DNA from: Candidatus Daviesbacteria bacterium RIFCSPLOWO2_01_FULL_39_12
GTDB lineage: Bacteria; Patescibacteriota; Microgenomatia; Daviesbacterales; UBA10151
Assembly: GCA_001776905.1 (NCBI GenBank)
Contig: MFDM01000017.1
Location: 1 to 34,765, forward strand
Length of the DNA stretch: 34,765 nt
Direction: 5' to 3'
Shown piece by piece: positions 7,396-13,557 of the stretch. A model generated the notes under the pieces. The model did no database searches. It saw nothing but the letters and a program-made list of their open reading frames with translations, and was not told where the DNA came from. Made by a program: the position numbers and the translations under genes. How positions within the stretch are numbered: the first letter of the stretch is position 1; each line of letters starts with the position of its first letter.

Positions 7396-8303
7396 ATCAA
7401 AAAGGATTTACCCCAATTTTAATAGTAATTATTTTAGCTGCAGTTTTGGTGGGTGGATATTTGGTTTATCAAAACCAACCCAGACCTACTTCTTCTCCCC
7501 AACCCTTCGACTTCATTCAGGGCAAGCCCACCACTCAACCTTCCCCCAGTCCATCCCCAACGATATCTCTTTCTACAAATAAATCCCCTACTCCTAAACC
7601 GAAGAGTTCAGCATCATCTCCCACTCCTTCTCCCACTCCTTTTGGGGCAAATGACCCTATAACTGAGAAGGCAGCATGTGGCGAAGTTCCCCCATCTAAT
7701 TCTCCAGCTTTTGGAGGAACCCCTTTAAGGGTATCCTTTTCCCCTAGTGGTAGCGTAAATTATACATACGGCACAATGGAAGGCTATCAATGGGATTTTG
7801 ACAGTAATGGTGTTTGGGATACAGGTGTTGTTCAAAGCAACGACTCCTACTACATTTATACAAAACCGGGAACTTATACCGCCACCTATAGAGTAAGAAC
7901 AAGTCAAAACACCTGGTCAAAAAATTGTATATACCCGTATAAAATAACAATTAGTGAGTCCTCTTCCGAAGGAATTAGCGTGGATAAAAACGAGTTTGAA
8001 ATAACAGTTAAGAAATCTGATTATCCAGGTAAAAGTTTTAATACATTTGATGCTTTTAAGGTTAGCACACAAGGAAACACATTTGTGAGTATAAATGCAG
8101 TAAAACAATACTCAGGAGGATTTATATACGATCAAGCTGGAGCTAATTTAAATGCTGGTCAATCATTTCAATTTCATTTAACTGTGGAATTTAATAATCC
8201 TCCGGGTGAATATCTGAATGAGGTTAAAATAATTTATACAAAAAACGGTAATGAAACTGTTGAAGGACCAACTGTCAAATATAAAATAATTCTTAAGGAA
8301 TAA
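7392..8303 (+). CDS. KGF-anchored surface protein with PKD-like domain
   Basis: 303 residues from the ATG at 7392 (GGGGAG lies upstream). Residues 1-27 (QKGFTPILIVIILAAVLVGG) form a prepilin-like membrane anchor: Lys-Gly-Phe-Thr before a hydrophobic helix, though the Glu5 of true pilins is absent. A Pro/Ser/Thr-rich spacer (about 28-85) leads to a PKD-like beta-sandwich (about 105-190; YQWDFDSNGVWD and KPGTYTATYRV). A second beta-rich domain reaches the C-terminus. This suggests a cell-surface adhesin-like protein (inference). One of four paralogous anchors in the window. Relative to the paralog at 8991 the spacer has an in-frame insert, FDFIQGKP, encoded by a palindromic element. The last codons abut a scar of the recF 3' end. 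Confidence 0.7.
   Translation: MNQKGFTPILIVIILAAVLVGGYLVYQNQPRPTSSPQPFDFIQGKPTTQPSPSPSPTISLSTNKSPTPKPKSSASSPTPSPTPFGANDPITEKAACGEVPPSNSPAFGGTPLRVSFSPSGSVNYTYGTMEGYQWDFDSNGVWDTGVVQSNDSYYIYTKPGTYTATYRVRTSQNTWSKNCIYPYKITISESSSEGISVDKNEFEITVKKSDYPGKSFNTFDAFKVSTQGNTFVSINAVKQYSGGFIYDQAGANLNAGQSFQFHLTVEFNNPPGEYLNEVKIIYTKNGNETVEGPTVKYKIILKE
7503..7529. repeat. Palindromic element inserted in frame in the anchored-protein gene
   Basis: CCCTTCGACTTC..TCAGGG resembles the intergenic element at 6965. The paralogous gene at 8991 joins SPQP directly to MTQPSPSP, while here SPQP and TTQPSPSP are separated by FDFIQGKP, which fits a clean in-frame insertion. Confidence 0.65.
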
Positions 8304-8348
8304 CTTTCCCATCCTCTACTCTTAAAATTCTGGAGGAATCTAAAAATA
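8301..8348 (-). repeat. recF 3'-end scar 1
   Basis: About 40 of 48 bases match the genuine recF 3' end (11081-11128) by eye. On the minus strand it still reads FLDSSRILRVEDGKV, against FLDLARILKVEDGKI in RecF. It begins exactly at the stop codon of the upstream anchored protein, as the real recF tail does at 11081. Confidence 0.8.
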
Positions 8349-8765
8349 TTACTTTTTAACTGGGGTAATCTCAACTATTCCGTGATCTTTCTCGAATCTA
8401 ATTCTGAAAGCATCAAAAAAGCCATCTTGTCCGAGTATTACAGCCACTCCGGGACTGTTAACAAAACCTACCGTAACTGTAATTTCTTCATTCATTCCAA
8501 TTATCTGTAATTTTACCTTCTGTAAATTTGCTTTCAGGGATCCTCCTTCAATACCAGCAAAATTCTCATTATTTTCCTCATTTAAATCTAAACCAATATC
8601 TTTTGCTATTTTATTGTTAAACAAACAGCGGTCAGCTCCCGAATCTATCAATCCATAACCCTCCCAAAATCTTTTGGGGCCAATTATTCTGATGGGAATA
8701 TAAGGACGTGCAATCCATTTTAGATTAGGATTATATGAAGGTAATTTAGAATAGGGAAACTTCAT
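8349..8765 (-). CDS. Retropepsin-like aspartic protease, 138 aa (copy A)
   Basis: Residues 38-44 read GLIDSGA, the Asp-Ser-Gly-Ala catalytic motif of aspartic proteases. A flap-containing middle region and an ILGQDGFF segment near residue 110 correspond to the second conserved Ile-Leu-Gly motif of retropepsins. With a single catalytic Asp per chain and about 138 residues, it must dimerise to be active, as retroviral protease does (family knowledge). No signal peptide or TM, so presumably cytoplasmic. Its start overlaps the stop of the DUF5678-like gene by four bases (ATGA). A paralogous pair with the same gene order lies at 21996-22603, so the two genes form a mobile or duplicated module. Target unknown. 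Confidence 0.75.
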   Translation of the reverse strand: MKFPYSKLPSYNPNLKWIARPYIPIRIIGPKRFWEGYGLIDSGADRCLFNNKIAKDIGLDLNEENNENFAGIEGGSLKANLQKVKLQIIGMNEEITVTVGFVNSPGVAVILGQDGFFDAFRIRFEKDHGIVEITPVKK

Positions 8766-8959
8766 CTAGTAGATGGCACATATGAAACATCAAAAGGTGG
8801 CACTTTTATAAAAAGGAATCTTTTTTTAGTTTTTTCTGCCTGTTTTCTTGCCTGCTCTAAAGTATCACCTACCCCTAAAACCTTTTTATTATCCTCAGAT
8901 AAAGCCACCCACTTATCCTCATAAGGTAACAATATTTTAGATAAATCAATTGGTTTCAT
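8762..8959 (-). CDS. DUF5678-like small protein, 65 aa (copy A)
   Basis: Residues about 10-60 follow the pattern Y-x-x-K-W-V-A-L-S..V-L-G-x-G-x-T-L-E-x-A..K-V-P, which I associate with DUF5678. The fold is probably a small alpha/beta unit; function unknown. I chose the ATG at 8959, 13 codons inside the longest frame, because an extended -10 (TGG-TATAAT, 8966-8974) lies six bases upstream and overlaps the longer frame's start. Translationally coupled to the retropepsin-like protease by an ATGA overlap. The small-protein-plus-protease layout resembles a toxin-antitoxin or protease-substrate pair, but nothing in the sequence proves that. Confidence 0.65.
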   Translation of the reverse strand: MKPIDLSKILLPYEDKWVALSEDNKKVLGVGDTLEQARKQAEKTKKRFLFIKVPPFDVSYVPSTR

Positions 8960-8965
8960 GTTGTT

Positions 8966-8983
8966 ATTATACCATGCTATACT
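8966..8983. promoter_or_regulatory. Overlapping divergent leaderless promoters
   Basis: Minus strand: TGG-TATAAT (8966-8974), then six bases to the ATG at 8959. Plus strand: TGC-TATACT (8975-8983), then seven bases to the ATG at 8991. The two extended -10 elements abut back to back around CATG at 8973-8976, so polymerase can probably occupy only one at a time. Confidence 0.65.
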
Positions 8984-8990
8984 AAATTTA

Positions 8991-9674
8991 ATGTCCACTT
9001 CAAAAAGTTTCAGTGTAAACCAAAAAGGCTTTGCTCCAATATTAATAATTATTTTAATAGCTGCTTTAGCAATTGGTGGATATTTGGTTTACTCCGATAA
9101 AATCGGAGTTTACCAAAACCAACCTAAACCTATTCCTTCTCCTCAACCAATGACTCAACCTTCTCCCAGTCCAGCTACTATCTATGAATCCACAAATTCT
9201 GCAGAAACTGCCAACTGGAAAACATATACACACTATGAACTTGGTTATACTGTTAAATATCCTGAAACTTGGTTATTTGATGAACCAAACTACCAACTAA
9301 CCTATTCAGAATTTACAATTAAAACTCCGGATCTAAAACGCGAAGGTGATTCTTATTACAGTATCGTAAAAGGATCGCAAATTTCTATCTCTGTAGGTAA
9401 ATACGCAACAAAGCTTAATTCAATAGATGATTACTTTGATAAAAATAAGTTTATGCAACAGATAACGGCAAATAGAAAACATATTATAATTGATGGACAA
9501 CCAGCTATAAGATTTGATCAAGCTTATGAAGGAATAAATAGTACTAACATTATTTTTCTTTATAATGGTTTGCTTTACACTATTGGTATTCATTTCCCCA
9601 TAACTGATAACTCAAGAACTACCAATTTAGATGTATATGAAAAACTAGTAAATTCATTTAGGCTGGCTAAATGA
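8991..9674 (+). CDS. KGF-anchored surface protein, 227 aa
   Basis: Start taken as the ATG at 8991, seven bases after an extended -10 (TATACT), with the bases between identical to those before the paralog at 10409. Residues about 9-34 (NQKGFAPILIIILIAALAIG) form the prepilin-like anchor. A Pro/Ser-rich spacer follows, then a globular region beginning NWKTYTHYELGYTVKYPETW near residue 75. This W-K-T-Y..Y-x-x-K-Y-P pattern recurs in the paralogs at 10409 and 21155 and is typical of secreted CPR proteins of unknown function. No cysteine is evident. Divergent from the DUF5678/retropepsin pair and sharing its promoter region. The stop codon opens a degraded recF-tail scar. Confidence 0.7.
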   Translation: MSTSKSFSVNQKGFAPILIIILIAALAIGGYLVYSDKIGVYQNQPKPIPSPQPMTQPSPSPATIYESTNSAETANWKTYTHYELGYTVKYPETWLFDEPNYQLTYSEFTIKTPDLKREGDSYYSIVKGSQISISVGKYATKLNSIDDYFDKNKFMQQITANRKHIIIDGQPAIRFDQAYEGINSTNIIFLYNGLLYTIGIHFPITDNSRTTNLDVYEKLVNSFRLAK

Positions 9675-9712
9675 ATTTTTCATCTTCCACCTTCAAATTC
9701 CTTCCTTAATAA
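9672..9712 (-). repeat. recF 3'-end scar 2 (degraded)
   Basis: Starts at the stop codon of the preceding gene. Its minus strand still reads NLKVEDEKF, recognisable against ILKVEDGKI of RecF, but homology fades after about 30 bases. Confidence 0.55.
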
Positions 9713-9721
9713 CCAATAACT

Positions 9722-9735
9722 TGTACGATCGCACA
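9722..9735. promoter_or_regulatory. CGATCG-centred operator-like site, copy 3
   Basis: TGTACGATCGCACA differs at one position from the perfect palindrome at 1746. Its context also matches the PaaX-like gene's promoter on the minus strand: a TAGTG before the site, then CGATCG, TACAAG as a -10-like box and TTATTGG (CAATTGG at 1736-1742). No minus-strand gene follows at once, so it may be a relic. Confidence 0.5.
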
Positions 9736-9757
9736 CTATATTGTTATCTATGCACGT

Positions 9758-9770
9758 AAGGTTGAACCTT
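9758..9770. repeat. Perfect inverted repeat AAGGTT-G-AACCTT
   Basis: A 13-base palindrome 22 bases beyond the CGATCG site in the gap between two recF scars. Could be an operator half or part of an old mobile-element end; no other copy was seen. Confidence 0.45.
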
Positions 9771-9781
9771 GCGAGGCTAAA

Positions 9782-9830
9782 TGATATTTCCATCCTCCAC
9801 TTTTAAAATCCTGGATGAATCCAGAAAATT
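9782..9830 (-). repeat. recF 3'-end scar 3
   Basis: About 37 of 48 bases match the true recF end. The minus strand reads FLDSSRILKVEDGNI. Most differences from scar 1 are synonymous. The bases before it (GGCTAAATGA) also match the end of the anchored gene at 9665-9674, so part of that gene's 3' end was duplicated with the recF tail. Confidence 0.75.
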
Positions 9831-9850
9831 TTAATGGTATAATATTATTT

Positions 9851-10162
9851 ATGGATATACAAATTCCCTTAACTATAAAGTTAACAGAAGATAAACAGTC
9901 CAAATCTGCTCCTTGGGTAGCTTACACTCCGGAATTGGATGTAGCCTCCTGCGGTCCAAGCCCGGGAAAAGCCAAGAAAAATCTTATGGAAGCAGTGGAA
10001 ATTATCCTAAAAGGGGCAGCTGATGATGGTAACTTAAAAGATTTATTACTGGAGACTGGTTTTGAAATTAACGCTTCAAGGCTGACTCCTCCTAAAGTTA
10101 GTCTGGATAAATTTACTTTTAATCTTAATCCAGATCTTACCCGCCAGATATGGCCCGCATAA
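9851..10162 (+). CDS. hicB: HicB-like antitoxin
   Basis: 103 residues from the ATG at 9851, chosen because an extended -10 (TGG-TATAAT, 9835-9843) ends seven bases upstream and overlaps a longer frame. Residues about 20-55 (WVAYTPELDVASCGPSPGKA followed by an amphipathic helix) show the partly degraded RNase-H-like HicB fold: a strand, the Pro-Glu-Leu turn, a Gly-x-Ser/Thr helix start and Ala-x-x-Asn-Leu. In HicAB systems HicB binds and neutralises the HicA mRNA interferase and often represses its own promoter. The tail (about 80-103) probably contacts the toxin or DNA. The gene overlaps hicA by 13 bases, antitoxin first. Confidence 0.7.
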   Translation: MDIQIPLTIKLTEDKQSKSAPWVAYTPELDVASCGPSPGKAKKNLMEAVEIILKGAADDGNLKDLLLETGFEINASRLTPPKVSLDKFTFNLNPDLTRQIWPA

Positions 10163-10380
10163 CACCAATCCATTGGCGAAAACTTTTAAAAATTTTCCAG
10201 GCTGAAGCCTGCATATTAGTTGGCCAAACAGGAGATCATCTGGAACTTAAGAAAGCAGGCGCCAAGAGAAGAATTGTTATCCCAAAATATAGAGACATCC
10301 CAGTTTTTATCATTGAAAATAATTTGAAAACTGCCGGAATCTCCAGAAAAAGATACTTTGAACTTCAACAAAAAGTTTAA
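10150..10380 (+). CDS. hicA: HicA-like toxin (double-stranded-RNA-binding-fold mRNA interferase)
   Basis: 76 residues. The pattern W-x-K-L-L-K-I-F..C-I-L-V-G-Q-T-G-D-H..R-R-I-V-I-P-K-Y..A-G-I-S-R-K-R-Y-F fits HicA. His30 of the Gly-Asp-His segment would be the catalytic histidine (usually Gly-Ser-His). It starts inside the 3' end of the HicB-like gene, as expected for a coupled pair, though HicB-first order is the less common arrangement. The pair sits between recF scar 3 and an anchored-protein gene, part of the accessory array. Activity cannot be judged from sequence alone. Confidence 0.7.
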   Translation: MARITPIHWRKLLKIFQAEACILVGQTGDHLELKKAGAKRRIVIPKYRDIPVFIIENNLKTAGISRKRYFELQQKV

Positions 10381-10408
10381 TTCTAAATGATCTGGTATAC
10401 TAAATTTA

Positions 10409-11083
10409 ATGAACCAAAAAGGATTAATCCCAATATTAATCGTTTTAATCATTGCTGCCTTAGTTGGTGGATATTTGATTTATCAAAAACAAACTAAATC
10501 TACATCTACGCCTTCGTCTCAACAAACCATTCAAATATCTCCTAGTCCAGTTGATTCCACTGCTAATTGGAAAACATATACGAATACAAAATATAATTTC
10601 CAATTGAAATACCCTCTAGATTGGAATGTAGAATCAATTCCATCTATAAACTCACCAAATAATGAACTAGGTGAATCTGATTATTTAAGATTTTATAATG
10701 AGGCTAAAAATTTGGAAAATAAAAAATTTGTGGAAGAATGTACCAAAAATCCTACGCTCACTAAATGTGGTACAGAAAGATATGCAAATGGTATTTTTGT
10801 TAATATTCATGAAAATAAGGATAAGACAAATTTTGAAACTTATTTTCAAAAAGATCTTGCTAAAAATCTTACTATTACTGGAGATATTAATGAAATTATT
10901 AGTAAATCCAAAAAAGATCAAATTGGATCTCTTAATATTATAAAGGGGAACAAGGTTGACGTTACTGGATGGCCTTATTATTACTTTCAGAACCCTTCTG
11001 GTAATATTGCGTTTATTATAGACGGAAGTGAATCAGAAAAAACTGTATATCAAATCCTTTCCACCTTTAAATCCCTGCCGTAA
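10409..11083 (+). CDS. KGF-anchored surface protein, 224 aa
   Basis: Residues 1-25 (NQKGLIPILIVLIIAALVGG) are the prepilin-like anchor; here Phe is replaced by Leu after Lys-Gly. A Ser/Thr/Gln/Pro spacer follows, then the NWKTYTNTKYNFQLKYPLDW motif near residue 50. Two cysteines (about residues 110 and 118, CTKNPTLTKC) could form a disulfide outside the cell. The start follows an extended -10 (TGG-TATACT, 10393-10401) by seven bases, the same promoter cassette as the paralog at 8991. The gene converges with recF and overlaps its last 17 bases. This junction appears to be the ancestral version of those repeated as scars upstream. Confidence 0.7.
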   Translation: MNQKGLIPILIVLIIAALVGGYLIYQKQTKSTSTPSSQQTIQISPSPVDSTANWKTYTNTKYNFQLKYPLDWNVESIPSINSPNNELGESDYLRFYNEAKNLENKKFVEECTKNPTLTKCGTERYANGIFVNIHENKDKTNFETYFQKDLAKNLTITGDINEIISKSKKDQIGSLNIIKGNKVDVTGWPYYYFQNPSGNIAFIIDGSESEKTVYQILSTFKSLP

Positions 11084-12125
11084 TTTTTCCATCCTCTACT
11101 TTTAAAATTCTGGCCAAATCTAAAAAGGTTTTAGGAATATTTTCTAACTCTACTGTGGCAATGATGGTTTGCTGCTTGCCCACTATTTCCACCACATGAG
11201 CTCTATGATCTGCATCAAGTTCGGAGAATACATCATCCAAAAGTAATATTGGCCTTTTGCCTAAAATTTTGGCCATATATTCTAACTGGACCAATTTAAA
11301 AACCAGGGTGGCTGTTCTTTGTTCGCCCCTGGAACCATAATGTGATAGGTGTCTACCATCTAGCATCACCACATAATCATCTCTATGTGGTCCTATCAGC
11401 GTAGCAGCAGCAGCTACTTCCCGACCATTTGTTTCAGCCAGTTTTTCCACTGATATTTCAGATGGGATATATTCAAAAATAAACTCACCCAAGGGTTTTT
11501 CTAATCCATTGATGAAATTAAAAAACTCTTTTCTCTTTTCACTTATCACTTTTCCCTTGCTCACTAATTCCTCTGTCCAATACTCCAGCTCATTCACCCT
11601 GGCGTGTCCTTCTCTGATTCTTTTTAGCACCCTATTTCTGGCTGTTAAAAACTGTTCGTATTGAGTGAGTGATTTCTTGTAATCAGAATCAATCTGAGCC
11701 AGGGCCAAATCCAGATGCCATCTTCGAAGACTGGGTGGACCAGTTACCATATTAATATCCGAGGGATAAAAAATCACTGCCGGTAAATTACCAATAAAAT
11801 CTATGGTTCTTCTGGAAATCCCATTAACTAAAACTTTTTTCCTGAAAGAGACTTCATCAGAAGGCTTGTTAATAATCACCAAAAGTCCAGTTTCAGGATC
11901 ATCCAGAATGCCTTCTACTTTGGTAAAACTCTCTCCGGTCCTGATTAATTCATCTTCAGTATCTACTCTTTGGGATTTAGTGGTGGAAAGTAAATAGATG
12001 CTTTCCAAAAGATTAGATTTTCCCACCGCATTATTACCAACAAAAACTGCCGGGCGACTGTCAAAATCTAAATTGAGGACAGAATAGTTCCTAAAATTTG
12101 TCAGATTAAGTTGCTTAAGAAACAT
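11067..12125 (-). CDS. recF: DNA replication and repair protein RecF
   Basis: 352 residues, normal length. SMC-like ABC ATPase that acts with RecO and RecR to load RecA at single-strand gaps. Visible motifs: Walker A GNNAVGKS at residues 30-37, an ABC signature SRGEQRTATL in the third quarter, and Walker B PILLLDDVFSELD at about 292-304 with a D-loop Ser-Glu-Leu-Asp. The N-terminal LKQLNLTNFRNY is typical of RecF. The start lies two bases after the MFS gene's stop, with GGAAAGGTAAGG as ribosome-binding region, so recF is probably cotranscribed with the permease. Its last 48 bases are repeated, diverged, at 8301, 9672 and 9782. No dnaA, dnaN or gyrB is adjacent, unlike the usual bacterial order. 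Confidence 0.95.
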   Translation of the reverse strand: MFLKQLNLTNFRNYSVLNLDFDSRPAVFVGNNAVGKSNLLESIYLLSTTKSQRVDTEDELIRTGESFTKVEGILDDPETGLLVIINKPSDEVSFRKKVLVNGISRRTIDFIGNLPAVIFYPSDINMVTGPPSLRRWHLDLALAQIDSDYKKSLTQYEQFLTARNRVLKRIREGHARVNELEYWTEELVSKGKVISEKRKEFFNFINGLEKPLGEFIFEYIPSEISVEKLAETNGREVAAAATLIGPHRDDYVVMLDGRHLSHYGSRGEQRTATLVFKLVQLEYMAKILGKRPILLLDDVFSELDADHRAHVVEIVGKQQTIIATVELENIPKTFLDLARILKVEDGKITAGI

Positions 12126-12127
12126 CC

Positions 12128-13498
12128 TTACCTTTCCCAGTGTCCCAATCCCAAAAATTCCCTCAAAGAATACGCCAGTTCGCCTTTTTTAAAAAACAGA
12201 GCTGGTTTTAAACCAAACAATCCAATCAAGAAAATAATCACGCCCAGCCCTAAAAATATCGGATTGGTCCCGAAAATATCAGCCAGCACTCCTGCCAAAA
12301 GAACCGGTATTAAAGATAGTCCAGCCATGGCCACCCCCAATACCGCAAACACTTTCCCTCTATCCTGATTGGAAGTATTTTCCTGTAAAACTGTTTGGGA
12401 AGGAACCAATATTGATACCATAGCCAACCCTAATAAAAATGAACCGACAATCAGTACTGCTGACAAAGGCGGTTGGGTAATAAAAGATAAGGGTCTGGCA
12501 TGAGGTAAATACTTAACAGCAGGAGAGACAATAGGTGCAATCCCCACCAGAATAAACAGCAGTCCGCTAAAAACAATGGCCTTGGATACCACCACTCTTC
12601 TGATGATATTGTGGCCGAACTTACCTAAGATAAATCCACCCAAAATAATTCCCATCCCGACAGGGAAAACCATCACATATGAGGCATCAGTAGCCTGGAT
12701 GTGTAAGACTCTTTCCAAAAAAGCGGGTATCAAGACTGCCAAAACCCCCACCACCATCTGGACCCCTCCCAAAATTAATATAGAAGTCATTACTGGTAAT
12801 TTGCCTTTAATCATCCTAATGGTTTGTAAAATTTCCCATAAACCCACCTCTTTAATCTGAAGATAGTTCTTATTTAAAATGGCAAAAATCAGCTTCTTAC
12901 CTGCCCTTGTTGGTCTGGCATAAATAGTAGGGAAGAGAAAAGATAAACCAAAAGCAATAAAAAGAATAAGAGCGCCCATCAAAAAAACAAAGTTAATCCC
13001 AAAGTGATTAATTAAAAAGCCAGATAAACCAAAACCAACCAAAAATGTAGTGTAGAGAGTAGCTGAAATTATGGAATTGGCAGCAATCAGTTGTTTTCTC
13101 TTGACAATCATGGGAATAGCAGAGGCCTCAGTGGGAGCATAAAATTGGCTCAATGCATTAATCAAAAAAGCTATTACTAAAATTGCCGGATAAAATACTT
13201 TTAAAAATATCAAACTTAAAAATAGTAAACAAAGCAAAATATCAATAGTCATGATAATCTTTTTTTTGTTGATTAAATCAACCAAAACTCCGGTAAATAA
13301 ACCTAAAATAACTGCCGGCAAATAGATGAAAAAAAGCAGAGTAGCCACAGCAGTATTTGAACCTGTTAACTTAAATACCCAAATAATTAAGGCAAAATTT
13401 AGGGCATTATAGGAAAGCTGGACTAAAATTTGATTTATCCATAAATTTAAAAATCCCCGGTTTTGAATAACAGAAGTAAAAGTCACCCTCTCGGCCAT
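12128..13498 (-). CDS. Major facilitator superfamily permease
   Basis: 456 residues from the ATG at 13498, preferred to the first in-frame codon at 13534 because a full promoter (TTGCCC, 17 bases, TATAAT) places the -10 seven bases before it. About 12 hydrophobic helices are visible in two sets of six, with the MFS motif-A-like loop (GLFTGVLVDLINKKKIIM) between helices 2 and 3. The second half includes GMGIILGGFILGKFGHNIIRR and a glycine-rich helix LGVAMAGLSLIPVLLAG. The EntS/macrolide-efflux-like branch is likely, but the substrate cannot be read. It precedes recF by two bases and diverges from the cyclase-like gene at 13558 with overlapping promoter DNA. Confidence 0.85.
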   Translation of the reverse strand: MAERVTFTSVIQNRGFLNLWINQILVQLSYNALNFALIIWVFKLTGSNTAVATLLFFIYLPAVILGLFTGVLVDLINKKKIIMTIDILLCLLFLSLIFLKVFYPAILVIAFLINALSQFYAPTEASAIPMIVKRKQLIAANSIISATLYTTFLVGFGLSGFLINHFGINFVFLMGALILFIAFGLSFLFPTIYARPTRAGKKLIFAILNKNYLQIKEVGLWEILQTIRMIKGKLPVMTSILILGGVQMVVGVLAVLIPAFLERVLHIQATDASYVMVFPVGMGIILGGFILGKFGHNIIRRVVVSKAIVFSGLLFILVGIAPIVSPAVKYLPHARPLSFITQPPLSAVLIVGSFLLGLAMVSILVPSQTVLQENTSNQDRGKVFAVLGVAMAGLSLIPVLLAGVLADIFGTNPIFLGLGVIIFLIGLFGLKPALFFKKGELAYSLREFLGLGHWER

Positions 13499-13505
13499 AG
13501 ACCCA

Positions 13506-13547
13506 ATTATAAAGCCTTTTGACAATTTGGGCAAAATTGTGTATAAA
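13506..13547. promoter_or_regulatory. Interleaved divergent promoters (MFS gene and cyclase-like gene)
   Basis: Plus: TTGACA (13519-13524), a 17-base spacer, TATAAA (13542-13547), with the ATG at 13558. Minus: TTGCCC (complement of 13529-13534), a 17-base spacer, TATAAT (complement of 13506-13511), with the ATG at 13498. The -35 and spacer regions of the two promoters overlap, so they should compete for polymerase. Confidence 0.75.
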
Positions 13548-13557
13548 CTAACAGCTT

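Noticed and set aside
9815-9850. Longer N-terminus for the HicB-like protein
   Set aside because: The extra codons consist of recF-scar sequence and the -10 element, so they are not part of the ancestral gene.
13499-13534. Upstream in-frame start for the MFS gene
   Set aside because: A -10 box overlaps this stretch and the ATG at 13498 lies seven bases after it. Residues upstream look non-conserved.
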